A stretch of DNA of 64,000 nt from Paenibacillus lupini (GTDB taxonomy: Bacteria > Bacillota > Bacilli > Paenibacillales > Paenibacillaceae): contig NZ_JAASRW010000012.1 in the NCBI RefSeq assembly GCF_011761355.1, positions 62,001-126,000 of the forward strand. The letters are read 5' to 3'. The notes under the pieces were generated by a model, which saw nothing but the letters and a program-made list of their open reading frames with translations, had not been told where the DNA came from and searched no databases. Both the position numbers and the translations under genes were made by a program. Of the stretch, positions 1 through 8,571 are shown piece after piece (the stretch's first letter is position 1; each line of letters begins with the position of its first letter).

Positions 1-1
1 T

Positions 2-436
2 GATCCACATCTCGAGCATCTGTTCCGCGAGGCGGAGCACCGTTATAAAGGAAGGGTCGTTTCTTATATTGGTTTTAATGATGGCTTGGCTCGGCGGATT
101 TATGCTGGCTCAGACCTGTTTCTTATGCCCTCACAATTCGAGCCATGCGGTATCAGTCAATTGCTGGCGCTGCGCTATGGCTGCCTGCCCATTGTCCGGG
201 AGACGGGAGGTCTGCGGGATACTGTACAAAGCTACAATGAATGGACAGGGGAGGGCAACGGCTTCTCCTTTGCACCTTACAATAGCTGGGACATGCTGTA
301 TACAGTTCGAAGGGCTTTATCCTTATGGAGGAACCAGGAAGTACGTCATAAGCTTGTGGCAAATGCTTTGCAAGGCGATTATAGCTGGAGCCGATCAGCG
401 CAGCAGTACCAGGGATTGTATGAAGAGCTTAAGTAA
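2..436 (+). CDS. glgA: Glycogen synthase, C-terminal part (cut by window start)
   Basis: The reading frame is open from base 2 to the stop at 434-436 and encodes about 144 residues of the C-terminal GT-B domain. The stretch with SYIGF, then LFLMPSQFEPCG, then LRYGCLPIVRETGGLRDTV is the nucleotide-sugar binding signature of bacterial glycogen/starch synthases (GT5). In that motif the Glu of FEPCG and the conserved GGLxDTV loop bind the sugar nucleotide. The family extends linear alpha-1,4-glucan from ADP-glucose in the cytoplasm. The N-terminal domain and start lie outside the window. A terminator follows at once, so this is the last gene of its operon, presumably a glg cluster. Confidence 0.93.
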   Translation, partial: DPHLEHLFREAEHRYKGRVVSYIGFNDGLARRIYAGSDLFLMPSQFEPCGISQLLALRYGCLPIVRETGGLRDTVQSYNEWTGEGNGFSFAPYNSWDMLYTVRRALSLWRNQEVRHKLVANALQGDYSWSRSAQQYQGLYEELK

Positions 437-441
437 TGACT

Positions 442-475
442 AAGGCGGTACCGGACAAATCCGGCACCGCCTTTT
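442..475. terminator. Intrinsic terminator between glgA and the convergent amylase gene
   Basis: An inverted repeat has arms AAGGCGGT-CCGG and CCGG-ACCGCCTT around a 6-nt loop and is followed by TTTT. It lies between two convergent stop codons and may serve both strands. Confidence 0.8.
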
Positions 476-487
476 GCTGTTTCTTCA

Positions 488-2236
488 CTACTCGATCTTA
501 CGCCATAGAATCCGGTAGCCGTTTGGCTCCAGCTGAATAACCAGCTTGCCATCCTGGATGTCCACTTGTTCTTCACTCAGCGCATCGCGCCAGCCGCCGT
601 CGTTCATCGGGTGAGACAACTCGGCAGACTCATCTGATCGATTCATCCATATTGTAAAATGCTCTTTGCCATCCAGCCGTTCATAAATAAGCGAGCCGCC
701 ATCTTCTTCTGCTGACAATACGCGGTACCGGCCGCTGCGGAGGGCGGCTCGTTCCTTCCTGAGTGCGATAAGCAGCTTATAGAAATCAAAGAGCTCCCTG
801 TTCTGATCTTCCTCATTCCAGACCATACATTTGCGGCAGTCTGGATCTTCTCCACCTTCCAAACCAAATTCATCGCCGTAATAAACGCAGGGTAATCCCA
901 TCGACGTCATCATATAGACAACCGCCTGCTTCAGCCTTCCCGTATCTCCATTGCAGCGGGTCATGACTCTTGGAATGTCATGGCTCGACAGCAGATTGAA
1001 TAATGTTTCGTTCGTCTGCTGCGGATAGCGCATCAGCAGCCGGTTCATTTCCTCTGCGAAGCGGGCTGACGAGATTGTCCTGTCGGCGAAAAAGCTGAGT
1101 ACAATCTGCGTAAACGGATAGTTCATGACCGAATCGAATTGGTCGCCTAGCAGCCAGGGAAGGGAATCGCTCCATACTTCCCCCACGATAAAAGCATCCT
1201 TATTACATTCCTTGACCGCTTTACGGTAATCACGCCAGAAGTGATGGTCGACTTCGTTAGCAACATCAAGCCTCCAGCCATCGATACCGGTTTCTTTCAT
1301 CCAGTCTATCGCAGTGTCGATTAGGTACTGTTTTACATCCGGATTGGCAGTATTCAGCTTTGGCATATTGCCATAAAAGCCAAAGGTGTCATAGTTGGCT
1401 ACACCATCCTGCACCTCAACTGGAAAGCCATTTAAATGGAACCAGTCCTTATATTCCGATTTCTCTCCATTCTTCAGCACGTCTTGAAACGGCGGGAACT
1501 GCTCACTCGAATGGTTGAAGACAGCGTCAAGGATGACACGGATGCCGTTGTCATGACAGGTTTGTACCAGCTTCTTCAGCAGCTCCTTATCTCCAAACTG
1601 TGGATCGACCTCGCGGTATTCAATAGTGTCATATTTATGGTTGGAGGGAGAGCGGAAGATTGGAGTCAAATAGACGGCGTTTACGCCCAGCTCATTCAAG
1701 TGGCCAATGCGATTAATAATCCCCTGAAGATCGCCTCCGAAAAAAGACTCTCCCTCTGGTTGTTCTCCCCAAGGCGACGTGCCTTCAGGATCGTTCGACC
1801 GATCTCCGTTCTCGAAGCGGTCAGGAAAGATCTGATAGAAAATGGCTGCCTTTGCCCACTCTGGCGCTTCAAACAGGTCGATAGCGTGAATATAAGGTGC
1901 TTCAAAATAACCGCCAGCTGGTACCGGCTGCTCTGACGAGAAGCCGTCTTCCGTCAGCCATATCGTTTCATCGCCGCTTTGCAGCCGAAAGCCGTAGCTG
2001 AAACGCTTGAATTCCGGCCGTATAACAGCTTCCCAATAGTCATGCAGGCGGTCTGCCGCGATCTTTTCCATTTCGACCTCTTGGCAATGATGATCCCAAT
2101 CATATTTATCTCCTGCAATGGCGTAAACCCGCTCAACATCGTCACGTTTGGTTTTGAGTCGCAGATGGAAGGTTTCCGAATTATAGGCGTAGGCCCATCT
2201 ATGGTTAGGGGTATGGTAGATGCTCTCTAATTGCAC
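488..2236 (-). CDS. GH13 alpha-glycosidase (neopullulanase / cyclomaltodextrinase type)
   Basis: This is a 582-residue cytoplasmic enzyme without a signal peptide. It has an N-terminal beta-sandwich domain (about residues 1-120, typical of GH13_20) followed by the catalytic barrel. All four GH13 regions are visible: DAVFNHS (I), GWRLDVANE with the nucleophile Asp (II), GEVWSD with the acid/base Glu (III) and LLSSHDIPR with the transition-state Asp (IV). The family hydrolyses cyclomaltodextrins, pullulan or short maltodextrins. The GTG at 2234-2236 is chosen because AAAGGAG lies about 9 bases upstream. It converges with glgA, which fits a glucan-metabolism neighbourhood. Exact specificity (neopullulanase, maltogenic amylase or cyclomaltodextrinase) cannot be settled by eye. 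Confidence 0.9.
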   Translation of the reverse strand: MQLESIYHTPNHRWAYAYNSETFHLRLKTKRDDVERVYAIAGDKYDWDHHCQEVEMEKIAADRLHDYWEAVIRPEFKRFSYGFRLQSGDETIWLTEDGFSSEQPVPAGGYFEAPYIHAIDLFEAPEWAKAAIFYQIFPDRFENGDRSNDPEGTSPWGEQPEGESFFGGDLQGIINRIGHLNELGVNAVYLTPIFRSPSNHKYDTIEYREVDPQFGDKELLKKLVQTCHDNGIRVILDAVFNHSSEQFPPFQDVLKNGEKSEYKDWFHLNGFPVEVQDGVANYDTFGFYGNMPKLNTANPDVKQYLIDTAIDWMKETGIDGWRLDVANEVDHHFWRDYRKAVKECNKDAFIVGEVWSDSLPWLLGDQFDSVMNYPFTQIVLSFFADRTISSARFAEEMNRLLMRYPQQTNETLFNLLSSHDIPRVMTRCNGDTGRLKQAVVYMMTSMGLPCVYYGDEFGLEGGEDPDCRKCMVWNEEDQNRELFDFYKLLIALRKERAALRSGRYRVLSAEEDGGSLIYERLDGKEHFTIWMNRSDESAELSHPMNDGGWRDALSEEQVDIQDGKLVIQLEPNGYRILWRKIE

Positions 2237-2282
2237 ACGGGTTCAGCTCCTTTTTTCTCTATACGCGTTTGTAAAAGTACTT

Positions 2283-3086
2283 CTAGCCGCGGAGGAGTGA
2301 CTCCGCTCCATCGATATAAACCGAAGTTCCTGTAATATGGCTGGCTTCGTCCGATGCTAGAAACAGTACAAGGCTGGCGACCTGCTCGGGTTTTCCCGGC
2401 CCGTTCTCAAGCGGATGATCCCCTTCCGGGAACTCAACAGGTATGAGCACCTCCTCCAGCTCAGGCTGGGGCTTGCTGGACTTGTCGATATTAGTGGAGA
2501 TGGCGCCTGGGCATATGGTATTCACGCGAATACCGTATTCCGCCAATTCCAGTGCAGCCATGCGAGAAAAGGCTGTCTCTCCAGCCTTGGAGCTGCTGTA
2601 TGCACTGAACCCAATGTTGGAGAAGACACGATTACCGTTGATGGAGCTGGTAATGATAATGCTTCCGCCTTTCTCTTTCATGTGCGGAATAGCATGTTTC
2701 ACTGTCAGGAACGAGCCGGTCAGGTTCACACCAATCGTCGCTTCCCATTCTTCCTTGCCCATGTACTCGATGGGAGATAGTGTGCCGTTAATGCCTGCAT
2801 TGGCAAAAACAATATCAAGCTGTCCAAACTCGGAGATTGTCTTGCGGTATGCATCGGCTATCGACTGTTCGTCGGAAATATCCGCTTCAACAGTTATGTG
2901 CTTAGCCCCAAAGGACTTGGCCTCTTGCCCGATGACATTGAGCGTTTGTTGGTCTCTGTCGATCAGCACAAGATGGGCTCCTTCCTGGGCAAACCGGATT
3001 GCGGCAGCTCGTCCGATTCCAGAACCCGCGCCTGTAATGAACGCGACTTTTCCTTCAATACGTTTTGTAGATGGATGACTAGACAT
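2283..3086 (-). CDS. SDR-family NAD(P)-dependent oxidoreductase
   Basis: This is a 267-residue classical short-chain dehydrogenase. The Rossmann cofactor motif TGAGSGIGRA is near residue 20, an NAG motif (FANAGING) is in the middle, and the catalytic Ser...Tyr-x-x-x-Lys reads TSSINGN followed by YSSSKAG. An acidic residue after the second strand (LVLIDRDQQ) suggests preference for NAD. The substrate is unknown. The inner ATG at 3086 is preferred over the one at 3092, because GGAGAG directly abuts the outer ATG and is correctly spaced from the inner one. The gene is transcribed away from the ABC-2/tetR pair, and the 160-bp divergent intergenic region holds the TetR-type operator. Confidence 0.9.
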   Translation of the reverse strand: MSSHPSTKRIEGKVAFITGAGSGIGRAAAIRFAQEGAHLVLIDRDQQTLNVIGQEAKSFGAKHITVEADISDEQSIADAYRKTISEFGQLDIVFANAGINGTLSPIEYMGKEEWEATIGVNLTGSFLTVKHAIPHMKEKGGSIIITSSINGNRVFSNIGFSAYSSSKAGETAFSRMAALELAEYGIRVNTICPGAISTNIDKSSKPQPELEEVLIPVEFPEGDHPLENGPGKPEQVASLVLFLASDEASHITGTSVYIDGAESLLRG

Positions 3087-3160
3087 AAACATCTCTCCTT
3101 TTATGCTTTTCTAGTTAGTACACTCGTTTTATCTATTCTTAAACATATATGTAGTGTCGG

Positions 3161-3189
3161 TTGACAGGGGGCAAAGGTCCTGCTATTGT
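3161..3189 (+). promoter_or_regulatory. SigA promoter of the YhgE-like/tetR operon
   Basis: TTGACA (3161-3166) and TATTGT (3184-3189) are separated by 17 bases, close to consensus. The -10 box overlaps the first palindrome of the operator cluster. Confidence 0.7.
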
Positions 3190-3220
3190 TTAAACAGATG
3201 TTTTAAACAAATGTTTAACA
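3187..3220. promoter_or_regulatory. Three tandem palindromes, probable TetR operator
   Basis: TGTTTAAACA (3187-3196), TGTTTTAAACA (3199-3209) and TGTTTAACA (3212-3220) are near-identical palindromes repeating every 12-13 bp. They run from the -10 box to just before the ribosome binding site. The position predicts repression of the exporter and of the tetR gene downstream (autoregulation). The assignment to the TetR encoded at 4438 is inferred from proximity. Confidence 0.7.
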
Positions 3221-3247
3221 GACAAGAGAGATAGAGGAGTGGAGAAT

Positions 3248-4411
3248 TTGAAACAGGCACTACAGGCTTTTATGAAGCGTCCGACGACATGGGTTGGGAT
3301 CATTACAGCTTTAACGTTCCAAATTGTATTTTCTCTGATTTGGATGACAGGGTATGACGGGGTTACAGATCGTACAACTCAACTGCATATCGCAATTGTT
3401 AACAAGGATGGGCAGCTTGGAGAACAGGTTGCATCTAATCTTATGAAGGAACTACCATTCAAGATGTCACAGATCGATAATCTCGAAGAGGCGAAGAATC
3501 AGCTAGATGCGCGAAAGCTGCAGATGGTTATTTATATGCCGGAGGATTTCTCACAGAAAACGGCATCTCCGGACGGACACGCCAATATTCAATATTGGAT
3601 TAATGAGTCGAACCCTGCTTTAATTAAAAGTATGATGAGTGGGGTTGCGGAACAGGTTACGGCTGAGGTTAACAAGCAAGCTGTTGCAGCGGGTGTCACA
3701 GCAACGCTTGGAGAGGCAACCCAGATGCCGGAGGAGCAGGCCGCTTCAACAGCACAAAGCCTGGCTGAAAGAGTGACTGCGGATATTCAATCGACAAATG
3801 CCATTCACGGCATGAATAATCAAATGGTACCGATGATGATGGTGCTTGCTTCGTACGTGGGAGCTATGATTATGGGGATGAACCTGGAGCAATCGGCTAT
3901 GGCGATCCAGGGAAGCGTTAGCCGTTGGAGACGATTCGCTGCAAGAAGTGTCATTAACATAGCTGCTGCAGTTGTTGTATCTTTAGTAGGCTCGACGCTG
4001 TTGTATTCACTAGGCGGGCAAATTGAGCAGGGCTTTATCCATCTTTGGTTATTCGAAATGCTGTTCTTGCTCACCTTTATGTTCGTCTCGCAAATGTTCC
4101 TGTACTTGTTCGGAATGGCAGGTATGCTGTTCAATATTATGCTGCTGTCGGCTCAATTGGTGTCCTCTGGAACGATTGTACCGCGTGAGCTGTTGTCAGA
4201 TTTCTATGTTGGTTTAGGTGCTGTTCTGCCCGCAACCTATGCGGTGGAAGGGAATATGAATCTGCTCTTTGGTGGTCCTGGAGTTGGCCAGGAAGCAGCA
4301 GTCCTGTTCTTAATTACGGCGGTTGCTGTACTAATTAGTGCCGCTGCTGTAGCAGTGAAGGGAAGCAGAAGCAGTAGCAGACAGTCTGAGGCAACGATTG
4401 CATCAAAATAA
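3248..4411 (+). CDS. YhgE/Pip-like ABC-2 type membrane protein (putative exporter)
   Basis: This is an integral membrane protein of about 387 residues. One N-terminal membrane segment (near residues 15-35) precedes a roughly 180-residue extracytoplasmic region (starting around LHIAIVNKDG), followed by about five hydrophobic helices to the C terminus. This is the ABC-2/YhgE-Pip architecture. The TTG at 3248 is chosen because AGGAG ends 8 bases upstream; the in-frame GTG at 3239 overlaps that Shine-Dalgarno sequence. No ATPase gene is adjacent. Co-transcription with a tetR gene 26 bp downstream matches the yhgD-yhgE arrangement and suggests export of, or defence against, a membrane-active compound. 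The substrate is unknown. Confidence 0.75.
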   Translation: MKQALQAFMKRPTTWVGIITALTFQIVFSLIWMTGYDGVTDRTTQLHIAIVNKDGQLGEQVASNLMKELPFKMSQIDNLEEAKNQLDARKLQMVIYMPEDFSQKTASPDGHANIQYWINESNPALIKSMMSGVAEQVTAEVNKQAVAAGVTATLGEATQMPEEQAASTAQSLAERVTADIQSTNAIHGMNNQMVPMMMVLASYVGAMIMGMNLEQSAMAIQGSVSRWRRFAARSVINIAAAVVVSLVGSTLLYSLGGQIEQGFIHLWLFEMLFLLTFMFVSQMFLYLFGMAGMLFNIMLLSAQLVSSGTIVPRELLSDFYVGLGAVLPATYAVEGNMNLLFGGPGVGQEAAVLFLITAVAVLISAAAVAVKGSRSSSRQSEATIASK

Positions 4412-4437
4412 ATAGTATAGCTGGGGGATTTCACGGA

Positions 4438-5028
4438 ATGAATACGAATGAGAGTGATGTGAAAACACGTCTATTGCTTGCGGCGAAAAAGCTGTTTGCC
4501 AGTCAAGGCTTCGAGGGGACAACAGTAAGGCAAATTTGCGAGGCGGCGGGCGGGGCGAATGTCGCTCTTATCTCGTATCATTTTGGCGGTAAAGAGAATA
4601 TGTTCGCTGCATTGTTTGATCATTTTTTTCCATTCAATCAGTTTGCCGAAGTAGACAAAAACTTGCCGCCTATGGAAGGCGTCAAGCTGGTCATTAGGGA
4701 AGTAACCAGGTTTCGCTATTCTGATCCAGAGCTTATTCACATTATCCAGCATGAAATATTACTGAACACTTCCCGCATTGAGAAAATTCAATATTATGTC
4801 ATGCCTATTTGGCAGTCGCTGCGGCACTGGCTGGAAGTTGGCCGCGATCAAGGCCTCTTCGAGATTAGATCGCTTGACTTCGCTTTATTCTCGATTGCAG
4901 GTGTGTTGTTATTTAATCGCAACTCGGACTATTGGCAGTTCGTAATAAGCGATGAGCCATATAGTCTGGAGACGACAATCGAAGAACTGACATTTTTTAT
5001 TATGAACGGCATCATGGCAAAGCAGTAA
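4438..5028 (+). CDS. TetR/AcrR-family transcriptional regulator
   Basis: This is a 196-residue regulator. An N-terminal helix-turn-helix (about residues 8-55) includes GTTVRQICEAAGGANVALIS and the family hallmark YHFGGKENMF. The remaining 140 residues form the variable helical ligand and dimer domain. It lies 26 bp after the ABC-2 gene and shares its operon. The operator cluster at 3187-3220 is the obvious candidate target. The inducer cannot be predicted. A strong terminator follows directly. Confidence 0.9.
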   Translation: MNTNESDVKTRLLLAAKKLFASQGFEGTTVRQICEAAGGANVALISYHFGGKENMFAALFDHFFPFNQFAEVDKNLPPMEGVKLVIREVTRFRYSDPELIHIIQHEILLNTSRIEKIQYYVMPIWQSLRHWLEVGRDQGLFEIRSLDFALFSIAGVLLFNRNSDYWQFVISDEPYSLETTIEELTFFIMNGIMAKQ

Positions 5029-5031
5029 TTG

Positions 5032-5068
5032 AAGACGGTATACGCGATTTGTGCGTATGCCGTCTTTT
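5032..5068 (+). terminator. Intrinsic terminator after tetR
   Basis: Arms AAGACGGTATACGC and GCGTATGCCGTCTT enclose a 7-nt loop and are followed by a short T run. Confidence 0.85.
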
Positions 5069-5137
5069 GGCTAGGGCTATAATGGTGAAGGCATGATTGA
5101 GAGGTTGTTAAATAACTGCAAAAATGACTGCAGACAC

Positions 5138-5166
5138 TTGAAATTAGGCCCGAAAATGAGTATGAT
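5138..5166 (+). promoter_or_regulatory. SigA promoter of groESL
   Basis: TTGAAA (5138-5143) and TATGAT (5161-5166) are separated by 17 bases. The CIRCE element starts 12 bp downstream of the -10 box. Confidence 0.85.
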
Positions 5167-5177
5167 AAAAATGGTTG

Positions 5178-5204
5178 TTAGCACTTCAAGGTTACGAGTG
5201 CTAA
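5178..5204. promoter_or_regulatory. CIRCE element (HrcA operator)
   Basis: TTAGCACTT-N9-GAGTGCTAA matches the CIRCE consensus at 17 of 18 arm positions; the only deviation is the last base of the left arm (T for C). It lies in the transcribed leader of groES, where HrcA repressor binding controls heat-shock expression in Bacilli. Confidence 0.95.
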
Positions 5205-5247
5205 TAAAAAACAATAAGCGACAAATTTTTTAAGGAGGCTATTTTCA

Positions 5248-5529
5248 ATGATCAGACCTTTGGGTGAACGCGTATTGATCGAACCGATCGCAAAAGAAGA
5301 AACGACTGCCAGCGGCATCGTTCTGCCGGATACGGCTAAAGAAAAACCGCAAGAAGGTAAAGTGGTGGCAGTAGGCAGCGGTACAGTGAAAAACGGCGAA
5401 CGTCTTGCGCTTGAAGTTCAAGTCGGCGACCGCGTTCTTTTCTCTAAATATGCGGGAACAGAAATCAAATACGAAGGCAAAGAGTATTTGATTATGAAGG
5501 AAAGCGACATTCACGCGATCTTTGGATAA
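5248..5529 (+). CDS. groES: Co-chaperonin GroES
   Basis: This is a 93-residue protein of standard length. It starts IRPLGERVLIEP, contains the mobile-loop region around EETTASGIVLPDTAKEKPQEG, and ends with YEGKEYLIMKESDIHAI. It forms the heptameric lid of the GroEL folding chamber. AAGGAGG lies 12 bases upstream of the ATG. The gene is first in a bicistronic operon under a SigA promoter and CIRCE. Confidence 0.98.
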   Translation: MIRPLGERVLIEPIAKEETTASGIVLPDTAKEKPQEGKVVAVGSGTVKNGERLALEVQVGDRVLFSKYAGTEIKYEGKEYLIMKESDIHAIFG

Positions 5530-5595
5530 GCCCGTTTCTTAACATAGAGGGCAAGAAGCAAGATACTTATTATATTTTTTGGGAGGTAACTGGTA

Positions 5596-7224
5596 ATGGC
5601 AAAGGAAATTAAATTTAGCGAAGAAGCTCGCCGCGCAATGCTGCGTGGTGTTGATCAACTTGCAAATGCGGTTAAAGTAACGCTTGGTCCTAAAGGCCGT
5701 AACGTGGTACTGGAGAAGAAATTCGGCAGCCCGCTCATCACGAATGACGGTGTTTCCATAGCGAAAGAAATCGAGCTGGAAGATGCATTCGAGAACATGG
5801 GTGCTCAACTTGTTAAAGAAGTAGCTACAAAAACGAACGATGTTGCCGGCGACGGTACTACAACAGCAACAGTTCTGGCTCAAGCGATGATTCGCGAAGG
5901 TCTGAAAAACGTTACTGCAGGTGCTAACCCTATGGTTATCCGCAAAGGTATCGAAAAAGCGGTTAAAGCTGCAGTTGAAGAACTGAAAGCAATCGCTAAA
6001 CCAATCGAAGGCAAACAATCGATCGCACAAGTTGCATCGATCTCGTCTGCTGACGACGAAGTTGGCCAACTGATTGCAGAAGCAATGGAGAAAGTTGGAA
6101 ATGACGGCGTTATTACCGTTGAAGAATCGAAAGGCTTCGTAACGGAGCTTGAAGTGGTTGAAGGTATGCAATTCGACCGCGGTTATGTATCTCCATACAT
6201 GATCACTGACACAGATAAAATGGAAGCTGTCCTCGACAATCCATACATTCTGATCACAGATAAAAAAATCTCGAACATTCAAGAGATCCTTCCGGTTCTG
6301 GAGAAAGTTGTTCAATCCGGCAAGCAGCTCCTGATCATCGCAGAAGACATCGAAGGCGAAGCGCAAGCTACGCTCGTACTGAACAAACTGCGCGGCACAT
6401 TCACTTGCGTAGGCGTTAAAGCTCCAGGCTTCGGCGACCGCCGCAAAGCAATGCTGGCTGACATCGCTGCTCTGACTGGCGCTCAAGTTGTTACAGAAGA
6501 GCTCGGCCTTGAGCTGAAATCGGCATCTGTGGACCAACTCGGTTCCGCTCGCCAAGTTCGTATTACAAAAGAAAACACGATCATTGTTGATGGCAGTGGC
6601 AACCCTGCTGACATCCAAGCTCGTGTTAACCAAATCCGCGTACAACTGGAAGAAACAACTTCCGAGTTCGACCGTGAGAAACTGCAAGAGCGTCTGGCTA
6701 AACTGGCTGGCGGCGTAGCGGTTATCAAAGTCGGCGCGGCTACTGAAACAGAACTGAAAGAGCGTAAGCTCCGCATTGAAGATGCCCTGAACTCGACTCG
6801 CGCTGCGGTTGAAGAAGGTATCGTATCTGGTGGCGGTACTGCTCTGATCAACGTATACAAAGCTGTTGCAGCTGTTCAAACAAATGGCGACGAGCAAACT
6901 GGCGTTAACATCGTATTACGCTCCCTTGAAGAGCCGCTTCGCACAATCGCTGCGAACGCAGGTCAAGAAGGTTCCGTAATCGTTGAGCGTCTGAAAAACG
7001 AAAAAGTTGGTATTGGTTACAATGCCGCTACTGGCGAATGGGTGAACATGTTCGAAGCGGGTATCGTTGACCCTGCTAAAGTAACTCGTTCCGCTCTGCA
7101 AAACGCAGCTTCCGTAGCAGCTATGTTCCTGACAACTGAAGCAGTTGTTGCTGACAAACCTGAGAAAAATGCTCCAGCTATGCCTGATATGGGCGGCATG
7201 GGCGGTATGGGCGGCATGATGTAA
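5596..7224 (+). CDS. groEL: Chaperonin GroEL
   Basis: This is a 542-residue protein of full family length. Visible motifs are VTLGPKGRNV, the ATPase signature DGTTTAT with its catalytic Asp near residue 87, the apical-domain block around VEGMQFDRGYVSPYMIT, and the disordered Gly-Gly-Met tail at the C terminus. It is the ATP-driven folding cage that works with GroES in the cytoplasm. A GGGAGG site precedes the ATG and the gap to groES is 66 bp. Codon use is visibly more biased than in neighbouring genes, as expected of a highly expressed gene. A long antisense reading frame (5539-6897) is only its shadow. Confidence 0.99.
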   Translation: MAKEIKFSEEARRAMLRGVDQLANAVKVTLGPKGRNVVLEKKFGSPLITNDGVSIAKEIELEDAFENMGAQLVKEVATKTNDVAGDGTTTATVLAQAMIREGLKNVTAGANPMVIRKGIEKAVKAAVEELKAIAKPIEGKQSIAQVASISSADDEVGQLIAEAMEKVGNDGVITVEESKGFVTELEVVEGMQFDRGYVSPYMITDTDKMEAVLDNPYILITDKKISNIQEILPVLEKVVQSGKQLLIIAEDIEGEAQATLVLNKLRGTFTCVGVKAPGFGDRRKAMLADIAALTGAQVVTEELGLELKSASVDQLGSARQVRITKENTIIVDGSGNPADIQARVNQIRVQLEETTSEFDREKLQERLAKLAGGVAVIKVGAATETELKERKLRIEDALNSTRAAVEEGIVSGGGTALINVYKAVAAVQTNGDEQTGVNIVLRSLEEPLRTIAANAGQEGSVIVERLKNEKVGIGYNAATGEWVNMFEAGIVDPAKVTRSALQNAASVAAMFLTTEAVVADKPEKNAPAMPDMGGMGGMGGMM

Positions 7225-7308
7225 TAAATGCCTTTAGCCCTTGATTTATAAGGGATTTAAGGTGTCGGGGTATCCTGAGGGTAACTAAAGGGTAACATCG
7301 GCGGAAAA

Positions 7309-8150
7309 TTAGAGGCTTTTCATGAGTTCACCGAACTTATGGGAAGCCTCTTTTTTCTTTGGTTTGGTGACGTGCAAATACACGTTCTTAGTCGTATCAT
7401 CGTCTTTATGGCCAAGTCGCGCCATAATCGTTTCTAAGCTTACTCCTGCTTCAGCCAGCAATGAAGTGTGTGTATGGCGCAGGGAATGGGGCGTTAGCTC
7501 AGGGTTGAGTTTAGCTTGTTTCAGCAGCCTAGCCATTCGGTGTTGAATTTGCTTGAGGTACTCCGGGTAGCCTGCATTCTTTTCATCGGATTTAGCGAAT
7601 ATAAAATCATGATCATGGTAGCTCTTACGGTATCGCATCTTAATGGCGTTCTGTTTACCCGCAGGCGCTCAAGCTCATTAATAACAATATCCTCAACGTC
7701 GATGACACGTTTCGAGGTTTTCGTTTTTGGTGGTAGGATATGATATTCTTTCGTATTGTTCGTCGGGTTGTAATACGTCTTCGTGAAGCTTATTGTATGT
7801 TCTGTAAAGTTGATATCCCGCCATTTCAGTGCACATAGCTCTCCAGCGCGAATGCCTGTGTATGCTAAAATCAAGAAAATGACATAGTCACCTTCTAAAC
7901 CATATTCCTTGGCAGTATCCAGAAAGAGCTTAAGTTCTTCCTTCTCTAGATATTTTGGAACCTCTATCTCCTGTTCAAGCTCTTCTACCGTCTTCTGGGT
8001 CTAGGGTCGCTCTTGATTATCTCAAGCTCAACGGCTCGCTTGAAAATCATACGCCCCGTACGATGGATACCGACAATAGTATTATCGGCGTAGTCTTGCG
8101 ATTTAAGGTGAAAAAGAGCATCTTGAACTTTGTAATCATTTCGCCATAGG
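7309..8150 (-). pseudogene. Tyrosine recombinase (phage/ICE integrase), frameshifted remnant
   Basis: Read on the minus strand, three frames together rebuild the core-binding and catalytic domains of a phage/ICE-type integrase. Segment A (about 8000-8150) carries YADNTIVGIHRTGRMIF. Segment B (about 7655-7999) carries LAYTGIRAGELCALKWRDI with the first catalytic Arg. Segment C (7309-7655) carries HSLRHTHTSLLAEAG, LGHKD and NVYLHVT, which supply the H-x-x-R, His and Tyr nucleophile. One frameshift near 7655 is explained by loss of a single A; the second, near 8000, also appears to have lost some bases. The N-terminal arm is missing where IS66 debris begins. The stop lies only 85 bp from groEL. 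Confidence 0.85.
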
Positions 8151-8191
8151 TGCTTACAGGGATTAGGTGTTTGTTATCTAATGAGTAAAGT

Positions 8192-8547
8192 ATGGAAAAA
8201 CATGCAGATACACCAACCATTGAAACTCTACAACAACAAATTATTGAACTATCGGCCAAGCTCAAATGGTACGAAGAGCAGTTCCGCTTAGCGCAGAAAA
8301 AGCGGTTTGGTGCTTCCAGTGAGCAGACGCATCCGGATCAATTAGAACTCTCATTGTTCAATGAAGCCGAGCGACGATCTACAGCGTCATCGAGACGGCG
8401 AAGGAAAACGGGCTTCTTCCGTTCCAATATCTGAAGTACCTGTTCGAGCAGCTTCCACAGCTTCCGGATCCACAAAATCCAGAGGCATTCGAGCCTTATT
8501 TGCCATGGTCATCTTCGCTTCCGATTACTTGTCGTGTTATGGAGTAG
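8192..8547 (+). pseudogene. IS66-family transposase, internally deleted
   Basis: The first 60 codons (ATG at 8192) encode the IS66 TnpC leucine-zipper-like N terminus with LKWYEEQFRLAQKKRFG and SSEQTHPDQLELSLFNEAE. At about 8377 the frame jumps to another frame that reads the extreme C terminus of the same family, SVIETAKENGLLPFQYLKYL to a stop at 8545-8547. The whole DDE catalytic core, roughly 400 residues in complete members, is missing. The element therefore cannot transpose by itself. Confidence 0.85.
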
Positions 8548-8571
8548 GCGTGATCTAGTTGGAGGTTATAT

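Noticed and set aside
5539..6897. 452-codon open frame antisense to groEL
   Set aside because: It is a codon-bias shadow: the groEL frame is certain, and the antisense product is rich in Phe, Asn and Cys without any domain or ribosome site.
7225..7260. Weak hairpin after groEL as a terminator
   Set aside because: The stem is only CCCTT/AAGGG and no T tract follows; it could equally be part of an old attachment site.
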